DNA of 64,000 nt from Flavobacterium sp. HSC-32F16 (lineage in GTDB: Bacteria; Bacteroidota; Bacteroidia; Flavobacteriales; Flavobacteriaceae). Both the position numbers and the translations under genes were made by a program. Every line of letters begins with the position of its first letter. Position 1 is the first letter of the stretch. The notes beneath the pieces are model-generated. The model saw only the letters and a list, made by a program, of their open reading frames with translations, had not been told where the DNA came from and searched no databases. This document shows positions 8,749 through 17,670 of the stretch, in pieces. The stretch lies in NCBI RefSeq assembly GCF_024171645.1, contig NZ_JALKAC010000004.1, positions 1-64,000 of the forward strand, read 5' to 3'.

Positions 8749-9789
8749 TTGAAATTAAAAAAAATCATTACCATAACTGCTGTAGCCGTAATTTCTGTCC
8801 TGCTGATTTACGGTTTTATTTTGATCAGCCAAATTTTTAGCGCCAACACCAAATTTGAAGAAAAAGAAGTTTACGTTCACGTTCCAACCGGAGCGAATTA
8901 CAGCGATGTAAAAGAAATATTAGCCCCATATATCAAGAATTTTGACAATTTTGAATTGGTTGCCAGCAAAAGAAATTATCCTGAAAATGTAAAATCAGGA
9001 CGTTTCCTTCTTAAAAAAGATATGAATAATATTGATTTAGTTCGTGCCATGCGTTCTAATGTTCCGGTTAAATTAGCTTTTAACAACCAGGAACGTTTAG
9101 AAAATTTTGCAGGAAGAGTAGGTTCAGAAATTGAAGCCGACAGTTTGTCTTTATTAAAAGCTTTTAGAGATCCGGCATTTTTATCAGAAAATGGATTTAA
9201 TGAAGAAAACGTTTTTGCTATGTTTATCCCAAATACTTATGAAGTATACTGGAACACATCAGCAGAAAAATTCCGTGATAAAATGATCAAGGAATATCAT
9301 AAGTTTTGGACTCCTGAAAGAATCGAACAAGCAAAAAAACAAGGTTTAACTCCGGTGCAGGTTTCTATTTTAGCATCAATTGTTCACAAAGAGTCAGTTA
9401 AAAAAGACGAAAGACCTCGTATTGCAGGAGTTTATTTAAACCGTCTTCGTTTAGAAATGCCTTTACAAGCCGACCCAACTGTAATTTATGCTTTAAAATT
9501 GAGAGACAATGATTTTGATCAGGTTATAAAAAGAGTTTTCTATAATGATCTGGTTATGAAATCTCCATATAATACTTATATAAATATAGGTCTTCCTCCC
9601 GGACCAATTGCGATGGCTGATATTACAGCACTTGAAGCAGTTTTAAATCCGGAAAAAAACGATTATATTTATTTTTGTGCAAGCGTAGAGCGTTTTGGTT
9701 ATCATGAATTTGCTTCAAATTATGCCGATCATACAAAAAACGCAAAAAAATACTCGGACTGGATTGCCAGCCAGGGTGTGACAAGATAA
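8749..9789 (+). CDS. mltG: Endolytic murein transglycosylase MltG
   Basis: MltG cuts nascent glycan strands at the inner membrane and helps end their elongation. The 346-residue protein has one N-terminal membrane segment (about residues 5-28), a LysM-like region, and the YceG catalytic domain. The catalytic Glu is E215 in SIVHKES, followed by the family signature RIAGVYLNRLR and MPLQADPTVIYAL. The only sensible start is a TTG at 8749, 10 bases after the GNAT stop; no ATG lies near. This suggests translation coupled to the gene before. A strong terminator follows at 9823. Confidence 0.94.
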   Translation: MKLKKIITITAVAVISVLLIYGFILISQIFSANTKFEEKEVYVHVPTGANYSDVKEILAPYIKNFDNFELVASKRNYPENVKSGRFLLKKDMNNIDLVRAMRSNVPVKLAFNNQERLENFAGRVGSEIEADSLSLLKAFRDPAFLSENGFNEENVFAMFIPNTYEVYWNTSAEKFRDKMIKEYHKFWTPERIEQAKKQGLTPVQVSILASIVHKESVKKDERPRIAGVYLNRLRLEMPLQADPTVIYALKLRDNDFDQVIKRVFYNDLVMKSPYNTYINIGLPPGPIAMADITALEAVLNPEKNDYIYFCASVERFGYHEFASNYADHTKNAKKYSDWIASQGVTR

Positions 9790-9822
9790 AAAATAGATTT
9801 CTTCTACTTTAAATAAAATATG

Positions 9823-9850
9823 ACCGAAGCTGCAAAGCTTCGGTTTTTTT
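9823..9850 (+). terminator. Terminator of the dapF-mltG run
   Basis: A 9-bp stem, ACCGAAGCT with AGCTTCGGT, closes a GCAA tetraloop and is followed by a T run. Confidence 0.9.
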
Positions 9851-10306
9851 ATGCAATTGTAAAAATTAAGAGGACAATTTTTCGCTTTTAAATTTTATTA
9901 TCCCTGAAAAATTTATTCATCCTCGCTTTATCTTACTGTTATTTTTAGGTAAAATGAAGTTGAAAACAATTCAAAAATGATTTTTAGAGAAGGTTTTTTA
10001 ATCAATAATGTGAAATTTGATCTTAAAAATAGGTTTTTACCTGTTAATAAAAATAGAATTCCTGTAAGTTAAAATATAGTTTCAATAAAAAATAATTAAA
10101 TATCGTAGGTTTTATCTTTCTATTTTAACAAATTTGATAAATATTTGATAAAAATGCCCATTTTTGAAAATTTAATATTGGCATTTTTAATCTTAATTTC
10201 AATTTTGGATAAAGCTTCGAAAAGTGCATTATTAGCGGGTTAAGCAAGATTTTAGAATTTTTAAAAACATGTAAATAGCTGATTAACAGTATTGTTTTGT
10301 ATTCCG
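9851..10306. other. Gene-free AT-rich stretch
   Basis: About 450 bp without a credible gene. Short open frames here have low-complexity, Leu/Lys/Ile-rich translations and no start context. I see no strong inverted repeat. The right end leads into the promoter at 10307. Confidence 0.6.
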
Positions 10307-10314
10307 TATCTTTG
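10307..10314 (+). promoter_or_regulatory. Promoter -7 box of the lysozyme-like gene
   Basis: TATCTTTG matches TAnnTTTG, 49 bases before the start codon at 10364. Confidence 0.5.
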
Positions 10315-10363
10315 CATCGTAGAAATTTCAAAAGGGTGACAGCGTTTTGAAGAAAAACAATTT

Positions 10364-11008
10364 ATGATAAAGAAGTGGTATTTTTATGCGAGTTTAATCG
10401 TTATTATTACATTTTTGAGTTTGGGTTTTAAACCCTTTAGTGTCGAAACCAAACCGTGGTTTCTAACAGAAAAAACAGATGGATCAGAATACATTTTTCC
10501 ATCTTTAGAAAAGGATGATTATCCTAAAGTAAATCTAAACATCCCATACACCGGAAATCATTTAATCGGTTTTAAAGAAGCAGTAGCTTTTAAAGAGTCT
10601 CAAGGGAAATACCGATTGGTAAATTCACTGGGCTATATGGGAAAATATCAATTTGGTTCAAAAGCCTTGCGCGCCATCGGTGTCAAAAATGAAGAAGCCT
10701 TTTTAAAAGATCCTGCCTTACAGGAAAAAGCTTTTGTTGCACTATTATCCAAAAACAAATGGATTTTACGCAGGGAAATCAAAAAGTATGAAGGAAAAGT
10801 TATTAACGGCATCCAAATTACAGAATCTGGTATTTTAGCGGCAGCACATTTAGGAGGAGCCGGATCAGTAAAAAACTTTTTTAAACATAATGGGAACAGG
10901 CATTTTAAAGATGCTTTTGGTACTTCATTAAAAAGTTATATGCGTGATTTCGGAGGTTATGATCTCTCTTTTATTGAAGCGGATAATAATGCTGTAATAA
11001 CCAATTAA
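10364..11008 (+). CDS. Membrane-anchored lysozyme-like (transglycosylase-fold) protein
   Basis: The 214-residue protein has an N-terminal membrane anchor or uncleaved signal (residues 4-22). From residue 65 it resembles the soluble lytic transglycosylase/lysozyme fold: GFKEAVAFKESQGKY offers a candidate catalytic Glu (E78), and GYMGKYQFG matches the Gly-x-x-Gly-x-x-Gln-Phe core seen after it. A later AAHLGGAGSVKNFF also fits this fold. It would act on peptidoglycan outside the inner membrane. Enzyme activity is inferred from motifs only; a binding role is possible. It is a single gene with its own promoter box and terminator. Confidence 0.7.
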   Translation: MIKKWYFYASLIVIITFLSLGFKPFSVETKPWFLTEKTDGSEYIFPSLEKDDYPKVNLNIPYTGNHLIGFKEAVAFKESQGKYRLVNSLGYMGKYQFGSKALRAIGVKNEEAFLKDPALQEKAFVALLSKNKWILRREIKKYEGKVINGIQITESGILAAAHLGGAGSVKNFFKHNGNRHFKDAFGTSLKSYMRDFGGYDLSFIEADNNAVITN

Positions 11009-11023
11009 ACAAGTAAAAAAAAA

Positions 11024-11050
11024 ATCCCGAATTAATTCGGGATTTTTTTT
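11024..11050. terminator. Two-way terminator before mutB
   Basis: The perfect palindrome ATCCCGAATTAATTCGGGAT (11024-11043) has A and T runs on its two sides and lies between converging genes. Confidence 0.9.
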
Positions 11051-11058
11051 GAATTCTT

Positions 11059-13182
11059 CTAGTCAATTAATATTTCTAAAATTTTAATAGCTGCTTCGCT
11101 TATTTTAGTTCCGGGCCCAAATATAGCAGCAGCACCTGCATCAAATAAAAATTGATAGTCCTGCGCAGGAATTACGCCGCCCACAATCACCATTATATCT
11201 TCACGATCATGTTTTTTAAGTTCTTCAATTACTTGCGGAACTAATGTTTTATGACCGGCAGCAAGAGATGAAACACCTAAAATGTGAACATCGTTTTCTA
11301 CCGCTTGTTTTGCCGCTTCGGCCGGAGTTTGAAATAGCGGTCCTATATCTACATCAAAACCAACATCTGCATAACCGGTTGCTACCACTTTTGCGCCGCG
11401 ATCATGGCCATCTTGCCCCATTTTGGCAATCATAATTCTTGGACGTCTTCCTTCTTGTTTTGCAAAAGCATCAGCTAATTGTTTTGCTTTTTCAAAATTT
11501 TCGTCATTTTTTATTGCTGCACTATACACACCGCTAAAGGATTTTATTTGTGCTTTAAATCTTCCGAAAACACTTTCTAAAGCATCGCTTATTTCACCTA
11601 AAGTAGCTCTGTTTCTGGCTGCTTCAATGGCGATTTCTAATAAGTTTCCTTCTCCGGTTTTAGCACAATGAATTAATTTATCCAGTGATCGATTTACTTT
11701 ATCAGTATCTCTTTTTGCTTTAATATCTTCAAGCCGCTCTATTTGCTGCTTACGAACCATTTGGTTGTCAACATCCAAAATATGCAGCGGATCTTCTTTT
11801 TCTAACCTAAATTTATTGACACCCACAATTATATCCTGTCCGCTGTCAATTCTAGCTTGCTTTCTTGCTGCGGCTTCTTCAATTCGAAGTTTCGGAATTC
11901 CGGCTTCAATTGCTTTTGTCATACCGCCCAATTCTTCCACTTCTTCAATTAACTTCCAGGTTTTATCTAAAATCTCATTTGTTAACGATTCTATATAATA
12001 ACTGCCTCCCCAAGGGTCAACGGTTTTAGTGATTTTAGTTTCTTCCTGTAAATAAATCTGCGTATTACGTGCAATTCTGGCCGAAAAGTCTGTTGGTAAA
12101 GCAATGGCTTCATCAAGAGCATTAGTGTGCAAAGACTGCGTTCCGCCAAAGGCCGCTGCAGTAGCTTCAATACAAGTTCTGGCTACATTGTTAAACGGAT
12201 CTTGTTCTGTTAAACTCCAGCCGCTGGTTTGACAGTGTGTTCTTAATGCTAATGATTTATCGCTTTTTGGGCTAAATTGCTGAATCAGCTTTGCCCAAAT
12301 CATTCGGCCTGCTCTCATTTTTGCAATTTCCATAAAATGATTCATTCCAATTGCCCAAAAGAAAGAAAGGCGCGGAGCAAATTCATCAATCGTCATTCCC
12401 GTAGATAATCCGGTTCGGATATATTCTAATCCATCTGCTAAAGTATAAGCTAATTCAATATCAGCCGTTGCTCCGGCTTCCTGCATATGATATCCTGAAA
12501 TAGAGATAGAATTGAATTTTGGCATTTTTTTGCTTGTAAATTCAAATATATCAGCAATGATTTTCATCGAAGGCGCCGGTGGATATATATATGTATTACG
12601 TACCATGAATTCTTTCAAAATGTCATTTTGAATCGTTCCTGAAAGTTTGTTCAATTCAACACCCTGTTCTTCGGCAGCGACAATATAAAATGCCATAATG
12701 GGTAAAACTGCCCCATTCATAGTCATGGAAACCGACATTTCATCAAGTGGAATCTGATCAAACAATACTTTCATATCTTCTACAGAATCGATGGCAACTC
12801 CGGCTTTTCCAACATCGCCAACCACTCTTTCATGATCTGAATCGTAACCGCGATGCGTAGGCAAATCAAAAGCTATGGAAAGTCCTTTTTGACCTGCAGC
12901 AAGATTTCTTCTATAAAAAGCATTACTTTCTTCTGCAGTCGAAAATCCGGCGTACTGGCGAATCGTCCACGGACGACGAACGTACATCGTAGCGTAAGGC
13001 CCGCGCAAATTGGGCGTAAAGCCAGCTCCGAAATCCAGAAACTCTAAGTCTTCTATATCCTTTTCAGAATATGATTGCTTTATAGCAATTCCTTCAGCAG
13101 TGAGGAAGCTATTAGTTTCTTGCTTATTTTCTCTTTTTTCTGGCTTATCTATCTTAATATGCTGAATGTTTTTTCTCGACAT
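11059..13182 (-). CDS. mutB: Methylmalonyl-CoA mutase, large (catalytic) subunit
   Basis: This adenosylcobalamin enzyme interconverts succinyl-CoA and R-methylmalonyl-CoA. The 707-residue length is normal. The N-terminal TIM-barrel half has the substrate-binding [18 protein letters not shown] and [20 protein letters not shown]. The C-terminal B12 domain has the DxHxxG motif with the cobalt-ligating His at H593 (GQDGHDRG), then SSLAAGH and IVGGVIP. Its start lies two bases after the stop of a TonB-C gene, which itself follows mutA by one base. These genes therefore form a coupled operon with an unexpected gene between the two mutase subunits. The partner GTPase MeaB is at 56847. Confidence 0.96.
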   Translation of the reverse strand: MSRKNIQHIKIDKPEKRENKQETNSFLTAEGIAIKQSYSEKDIEDLEFLDFGAGFTPNLRGPYATMYVRRPWTIRQYAGFSTAEESNAFYRRNLAAGQKGLSIAFDLPTHRGYDSDHERVVGDVGKAGVAIDSVEDMKVLFDQIPLDEMSVSMTMNGAVLPIMAFYIVAAEEQGVELNKLSGTIQNDILKEFMVRNTYIYPPAPSMKIIADIFEFTSKKMPKFNSISISGYHMQEAGATADIELAYTLADGLEYIRTGLSTGMTIDEFAPRLSFFWAIGMNHFMEIAKMRAGRMIWAKLIQQFSPKSDKSLALRTHCQTSGWSLTEQDPFNNVARTCIEATAAAFGGTQSLHTNALDEAIALPTDFSARIARNTQIYLQEETKITKTVDPWGGSYYIESLTNEILDKTWKLIEEVEELGGMTKAIEAGIPKLRIEEAAARKQARIDSGQDIIVGVNKFRLEKEDPLHILDVDNQMVRKQQIERLEDIKAKRDTDKVNRSLDKLIHCAKTGEGNLLEIAIEAARNRATLGEISDALESVFGRFKAQIKSFSGVYSAAIKNDENFEKAKQLADAFAKQEGRRPRIMIAKMGQDGHDRGAKVVATGYADVGFDVDIGPLFQTPAEAAKQAVENDVHILGVSSLAAGHKTLVPQVIEELKKHDREDIMVIVGGVIPAQDYQFLFDAGAAAIFGPGTKISEAAIKILEILID

Positions 13183-13184
13183 AA

Positions 13185-13964
13185 TTATTTTTTTACAGGC
13201 TCAGTTTTAATTTCAGATATTGGAAATGGCATTGAATACAGTACCCGTACTATTTTTCCATTTTGTTTTCCTGGAATCCATTTAGGTGAAAGCTTAAGCA
13301 CACGAATACATTCCTTTCCTGTTCCGTACCCAATGTCACGAAGAATCTTTATTTCCGATAAGGTGCCATCTTTCTCTACGACGAAAGTTGCGTAAATCTT
13401 TCCTTTTAAACCTTCTTCATCAGGTATTTGGAAGTTGTTGTTGAAAAACTGATAGAATTTTTCCAATCCTCCCGGGAAGTTAGGTTTTACTTCTATACCA
13501 GCCGTATTGTAAATCAAATTGTCATCGTCAGGAATTATTGTAGTCGTAGGACTTGGTTCATCTACAGTAAGCGCACTTATACCACCGTCTTCATCAGCCC
13601 AAGGATTGTACATGCCTCTCTTCAGACGACACGGAACAGCTTTTCCTGCCAAGGTTGCCGGAGACCATTTCGGGCTTAATGCCATAACGCGTAATGCCTC
13701 TTTTTCGTTTACAGTTGGTTTTGGATTTATTATCTTAATATCGGTAATTGCACCATTTTTTTGTACTGTAAACTCCACTTGGATGTGTTGGGCTCCTTTT
13801 CTTTCTGGTGTCCATTGCATGTTTTTTTGAACAAAATCAACCCATTCGTTCCATCCGCCTGGGAAAACCGGATTGTCATTAACTTCTTCCTCAGTGTAAA
13901 TTTTAGCTTGGGCAAGCATTACTTGTGAGCTCACAAGCAAAATAAGTATGGCAATTTTTTTCAT
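13185..13964 (-). CDS. Exported protein with two TonB C-terminal domains
   Basis: The 259-residue protein has a signal peptide ([20 protein letters not shown]). Two TonB-C-like repeats follow, each opening with a proline-rich FPGG segment: residues 32-125 ([28 protein letters not shown]) and 160-255 ([28 protein letters not shown]). It lacks the membrane helix and periplasmic spacer of a real TonB, so energy transduction is doubtful. Its second repeat closely resembles the lipoprotein at 18845. It starts one base after the mutA stop and ends two bases before the mutB start, so it is surely co-translated with the mutase. A direct role there is unknown. Confidence 0.85.
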   Translation of the reverse strand: MKKIAILILLVSSQVMLAQAKIYTEEEVNDNPVFPGGWNEWVDFVQKNMQWTPERKGAQHIQVEFTVQKNGAITDIKIINPKPTVNEKEALRVMALSPKWSPATLAGKAVPCRLKRGMYNPWADEDGGISALTVDEPSPTTTIIPDDDNLIYNTAGIEVKPNFPGGLEKFYQFFNNNFQIPDEEGLKGKIYATFVVEKDGTLSEIKILRDIGYGTGKECIRVLKLSPKWIPGKQNGKIVRVLYSMPFPISEIKTEPVKK

Positions 13965-13965
13965 A

Positions 13966-15330
13966 TCATTCTTCGGTTTTTAAACGCTCCTGTTCAAGTT
14001 TCTCGGCCAAACGCTTTTCAATGATTGGTGTAATTAATGTTTTTCTAGGTTTGATTTTTACAAAAGGAAACAATTCTAAATCATGTTTCATTCTGTCTTC
14101 TTTGTTAGGATATTTATTAGTGCCTAATAAAACTTCTTTTTTAGAATCGAATAATTCCTGTTCTTTGTTGGCGCTTTCCTGAATTTTCTTTTTGATCGTT
14201 CCGTCGTTCAAAAGTTTCAGAAAACCTCCGTCAGCTTCAATATCTTTAAATAAGTTTAAACTCTTTTCTGCCAATTGCATCGTCAAACTTTCGATATAAT
14301 AACTTCCATCGGCGGGATTATCTACTTTGTCAAAATAACTTTCATGTTTTAAAACCAAAAGCTGATTTCGGGCAATTCTATCTCCAAATTCATTGTCTTT
14401 GTGATATAACGAATCATAAGGTAAATTGGCAACAGCATCTGCACCGCCCAAAATTGCCGACATACATTCAGTTGTAGTTCTCAGCATATTAACGTTATAA
14501 TCGTAAATGGTCTTATTTCGTTTGGTTGGCGTAACCAAAAAATGGCAATCTATATCAGGATTGTATTCTGCAGCAATTAATTTGAAAAGCATTCGTAAAG
14601 CACGAAGTTTTGCAATTTCAAAAAAGTAATTGGTTCCAACAGATATTTGAAAAACAAGTGGTTTTGATAAAGCAGGAAAACGGTTTAAATATTCATTGGC
14701 ATGTGCTAAACTGTAGGCAATTTGCTGTGTAATATTCGCTCCGGAATTTTGATACAAACCCAAATCTACACTTAAAAGAGAAAAATTGGTCTGGTTTGAA
14801 ATTTTGTCCAGTGTTTCAAAATTATTTTTGTCTGATGTTGTAAACCAGTTTCCGTCTCTTGCCAATTGCCCAATTGGGTCTAAATTACAGTAAAAAACCG
14901 CTTTTTTCTGGCTTGCAACAGTATCCAGTTTTTTTACGAAATCGATTGAGAGAAAACTTAAATGAAAGTAAATTGTTCTTCCTTCTAAAGGAAGATCTTC
15001 TAATAATTTTTGAACGTCGGTATTTTCGTTTTGAATCGTAAAACGCAAACTTTCTGCACCTCTTTCAATAGTATTTATGGCTCTATTAATAGATTTTTCA
15101 ACATCATGTACAAATATGTTCTGACAGATTTTAAATTCTGAAGCCTGAGTTTGTACAGAAGCAGATTTGGTGAATTCGTCACTGTGATAAAAAGGTTTTA
15201 CCTGAATATCTTCTGGAGAATTCCAAATTACGGTTTGGTTATAGTCGGCTCCATCCAATTCAAACTGAATTTTTTGTTTCCATTGTTTGGATGAAATCGG
15301 ATTAAAATCTTCGAATAGGGTAGTGGCCAT
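13966..15330 (-). CDS. mutA: Methylmalonyl-CoA mutase, small subunit
   Basis: The 454-residue protein is the non-catalytic small subunit of the two-subunit mutase. It keeps the barrel half (ISSKQWKQKIQFELDGADYN near the start; [33 protein letters not shown]) and has no cobalamin domain. The chosen start, MATTLFEDFNP, lies 16 bases after the stop of the FtsB-like gene. A longer frame would begin inside that gene and is rejected. Gene order on the minus strand is ftsB-like, mutA, TonB-C protein, mutB, with almost no spacing, so all four are probably one transcript. Confidence 0.93.
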   Translation of the reverse strand: MATTLFEDFNPISSKQWKQKIQFELDGADYNQTVIWNSPEDIQVKPFYHSDEFTKSASVQTQASEFKICQNIFVHDVEKSINRAINTIERGAESLRFTIQNENTDVQKLLEDLPLEGRTIYFHLSFLSIDFVKKLDTVASQKKAVFYCNLDPIGQLARDGNWFTTSDKNNFETLDKISNQTNFSLLSVDLGLYQNSGANITQQIAYSLAHANEYLNRFPALSKPLVFQISVGTNYFFEIAKLRALRMLFKLIAAEYNPDIDCHFLVTPTKRNKTIYDYNVNMLRTTTECMSAILGGADAVANLPYDSLYHKDNEFGDRIARNQLLVLKHESYFDKVDNPADGSYYIESLTMQLAEKSLNLFKDIEADGGFLKLLNDGTIKKKIQESANKEQELFDSKKEVLLGTNKYPNKEDRMKHDLELFPFVKIKPRKTLITPIIEKRLAEKLEQERLKTEE

Positions 15331-15346
15331 TGGGTGTTTTTTCTGG

Positions 15347-15679
15347 TTATTCTTTTTCCTGAATAGTGTCTCCTTCAAAATGAATGATGTAAATATCTTC
15401 GCTGTCTTTTTTCATAAAGTACTTTTCGCGAGCATATTTTTCTATTTGTTCAGGATTTTTAAGTTGTTTGATCTGCTCCTGATCTTTTTTTATTTCGTCC
15501 TGATAGTATTTTTTATTGTCTTTTAACTCATTGATCTGTCCGTCTAAAAAACGATGATCAAAATAGGAGTAATTGTCTAAAAATAACATCCATATCACAA
15601 AAAATAATAATACCCAGACGTATTTATTGCCCAGGAGTTTAAACCATTTTTTGTCTTTATACGGATTTTTAAATTTCAT
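15347..15679 (-). CDS. FtsB/DivIC-like septum formation initiator
   Basis: The 110-residue protein fits the FtsB/DivIC family: a short basic cytoplasmic start (KNPYKDKKWFKLL), one membrane helix (about residues 20-37, YVWVLLFFVIWMLFL), then a periplasmic coiled coil (about 44-80) ending in the family segment IEKYAREKYFMKKDSEDIYII. Such proteins link early and late divisome proteins and help activate septal wall synthesis. It heads the operon that continues with mutA. The pairing of a division gene with the mutase is a neighbourhood fact and gives no evidence for a shared function. Confidence 0.88.
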   Translation of the reverse strand: MKFKNPYKDKKWFKLLGNKYVWVLLFFVIWMLFLDNYSYFDHRFLDGQINELKDNKKYYQDEIKKDQEQIKQLKNPEQIEKYAREKYFMKKDSEDIYIIHFEGDTIQEKE

Positions 15680-15716
15680 ATAACTGAGTTATTTTTTGAA
15701 TTTGATTGGTCTTTTT

Positions 15717-15826
15717 AGTCCCGATATTCCTGATCCCGAACCTCGGGACAGGAGAAAATCCTTTTTTGCCGTCCCGATAACTATCGGGAGGCATAAGATT
15801 ATAACGGATAGCGGGAAATAGCTCCT
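15717..15826 (-). ncRNA. Structured intergenic element, copy 2
   Basis: Outer stem TCCCG (15719-15723) pairs with CGGGA (15812-15816). Inside are the palindromes TCCCGAACCTCGGGA (about 15734-15748) and TCCCGATAACTATCGGGA (15772-15789). The minus strand reads GGAGCTATTTCCCGCTATCC, like the GTCC-ACTATATCTT block of copy 1 at 307-366. It lies between uridine kinase and the FtsB-like gene, both read on the minus strand, so it may be transcribed with them. A relation to the flavo-1 RNA motif is possible and unverified. Confidence 0.45.
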
Positions 15827-15853
15827 TATTAAGGTTTAAATTTACGATAAAAA

Positions 15854-16462
15854 TTATAAAATTCTCTGATTAATTACGGCGCGAACCACATCAATTGCTA
15901 CAGTATTGTATTTATCGTTTGGAATAATAATGTCTGCAAATGCTTTTGTTGGTTCGATAAATTGCTCGTGCATAGGTTTTAAAGTAGTTTGGTAACGGTT
16001 CAAGACCTCGTCAATATCACGCCCGCGTTCAGAAATATCTCTTTTTAAACGACGAATTAATCTTTCGTCAGAATCAGCGTGAACGTATACTTTAATGTCA
16101 AAAAGCTCTCTTAATTCAGGGTTTGTTAAAATTAAGATTCCTTCAACAATCATTACTTTTCTTGGATGTGTTGAAATAGTATCGTCAGTTCTGTTATGCT
16201 GAATAAATGAATAAACCGGCTGATCGATAGTTTCACCTGCTTTTAAAGCTTTTAGATGTCTTACTAATAACTCAAAATCAATAGCACGGGGATGATCAAA
16301 ATTGATTAATGCTCTCTCATCAAAAGACAAGTTATGGTTTTCTTTATAATACGAATCCTGAGAAATTACACCAACTTCCGTGTCTGGTAATTCATTCATG
16401 ATTTGATGTACAACTGTTGTTTTTCCGCTTCCAGTTCCTCCTGCAATTCCAATAATGAGCAT
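15854..16462 (-). CDS. udk: Uridine kinase
   Basis: Udk phosphorylates uridine and cytidine with ATP or GTP in pyrimidine salvage. From MLIIGIAGGTGSGKTT the protein has 202 residues, normal for the family. The P-loop is GGTGSGKTT (residues 8-16). SQDSYYKE and NFDHPRAIDFELL are the nucleoside-binding segments, and VEGILIL with RLIRRLKRDISERGRD is the lid region. An in-frame start 30 bases upstream would add ten residues before the P-loop strand and is not favoured. A TATTTTTG promoter box lies 27 bases upstream. Confidence 0.95.
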   Translation of the reverse strand: MLIIGIAGGTGSGKTTVVHQIMNELPDTEVGVISQDSYYKENHNLSFDERALINFDHPRAIDFELLVRHLKALKAGETIDQPVYSFIQHNRTDDTISTHPRKVMIVEGILILTNPELRELFDIKVYVHADSDERLIRRLKRDISERGRDIDEVLNRYQTTLKPMHEQFIEPTKAFADIIIPNDKYNTVAIDVVRAVINQRIL

Positions 16463-16489
16463 AAATTTTTTTGTTTGATATTTGTTTGG

Positions 16490-16497
16490 CAAAAATA
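16490..16497 (-). promoter_or_regulatory. Promoter -7 box of udk
   Basis: TATTTTTG on the minus strand matches TAnnTTTG and lies 27 bases before the udk start codon. Confidence 0.5.
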
Positions 16498-16633
16498 ATA
16501 ATTTAACTCAATTGCTAAACATATTAATTTATTTAACCATATAAGTACTTTAAGTAAATTTAAGCTAGAAGATATTTAAACAAAATGTTACTTAACTGAA
16601 GTTATATTACTTATATAGTGAAAAAGATAAAAA

Positions 16634-16661
16634 AAATCCCGAAAGTAAACCTTCGGGATTT
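16634..16661 (-). terminator. Terminator after the SDR gene
   Basis: AAATCCCGAA (16634-16643) pairs with TTCGGGATTT (16652-16661). The A run at 16629-16636 gives a U tail to the minus-strand transcript. Confidence 0.85.
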
Positions 16662-16714
16662 CGTGCAATCAGTATAGTTTTAAAAAATATTCTGAATTTA
16701 GTAAGCACTTGTAA

Positions 16715-17596
16715 TTATTTATTCTTTTTTGCTTTTATCATCATTTCAAGCTGATCCCAAAGTTCTTCAGGAATTGCTTCTAATAAATTGAATTGTCCGG
16801 CACCTTTTAACCATTCGCCTCCATCAATAGTAATGACATCTCCATTTACATAAGCAGAGAAATCGGACACTAAATAAGCAGCTAAATTTGCCAATTCCTG
16901 ATGATCTCCTACACGTTTTAAAGGCACTTTTTTAGCCATATCAAACTTTTCAGAAAGATCTCCCGGTAATAATCTGTCCCATGCGCCTTTTGTTGGGAAT
17001 GGTCCCGGAGCAATGGCATTAGAACGAATTCCGTATTTTGCCCATTCTACAGCAAGACTTCTTGTCATGGCTAAAACTCCCGCTTTTGCTGTTGCACTTG
17101 GCACCACATAAGCAGAACCTGTCCAGGCATAAGTCGTGACAATGTTTAAAATCGTTGCCGATGTTTGTTTCGTATCGATCCAGTGTTTTCCAAAAGCAAG
17201 TGTACAGTTTTTAGAACCTTTAAGTACGATATCGATAACGGTATCGAATGCATTTGCAGATAAACGTTCAGTCGGCGAAATAAAATTCCCTGCCGCATTG
17301 TTTAAAAGAACATCTACTTTTCCAAAAGCTTTTAAAGTTTCCTGAAGCATGTTTTCTACTTCTTCGTAATGACGAACATCACATTGAAGCGGTAAACATT
17401 TTCCGCCAGTTTCACTTTCCAGTTCTGCTGCCGTTGTTTTCAGCTTTTCTAAGTCTCTGGAAGTAATCGCAACCTGAGCGCCTAATTCTAAAAAATATTT
17501 GGTCATTGCTTTTCCTAAACCGCTTCCGCCGCCGGTAACTACAATAACTTTTCCTTTCAAAGCGTCGTCACGTAACATTTTATCTGTATAGCTCAT
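16715..17596 (-). CDS. Short-chain dehydrogenase, 2,4-dienoyl-CoA reductase type
   Basis: The 293-residue protein has the Rossmann motif VTGGGSGLGKA (about residues 20-30) and NNAAGNFISPTERLS, the pattern of bacterial and peroxisomal 2,4-dienoyl-CoA reductases. In place of the usual YxxxK of SDRs it has SATAK, again as in that subfamily. It would reduce dienoyl-CoA with NADPH during breakdown of unsaturated fatty acids. The C-terminal extension with GAGQFNLLEAIPEELWDQL also fits. It stands alone between a terminator and the aminotransferase gene 74 bases upstream, which could share its transcript. Confidence 0.88.
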   Translation of the reverse strand: MSYTDKMLRDDALKGKVIVVTGGGSGLGKAMTKYFLELGAQVAITSRDLEKLKTTAAELESETGGKCLPLQCDVRHYEEVENMLQETLKAFGKVDVLLNNAAGNFISPTERLSANAFDTVIDIVLKGSKNCTLAFGKHWIDTKQTSATILNIVTTYAWTGSAYVVPSATAKAGVLAMTRSLAVEWAKYGIRSNAIAPGPFPTKGAWDRLLPGDLSEKFDMAKKVPLKRVGDHQELANLAAYLVSDFSAYVNGDVITIDGGEWLKGAGQFNLLEAIPEELWDQLEMMIKAKKNK

Positions 17597-17670
17597 ACTT
17601 TTCTTTTTTTACAATATTAATTAAAATAATAGGATGCACGCATAATAATGTTATAAAATTTTAATAAACT

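Noticed and set aside
10125..10331. Open frame of 68 codons on the minus strand in the spacer before the lysozyme-like gene
   Set aside because: Low-complexity Lys/Leu/Ile-rich translation, no family motif, and it covers the promoter box of the next gene.
13966..15378. Longer mutA frame starting at 15378
   Set aside because: It would begin inside the FtsB-like gene; the family N terminus begins at 15330.
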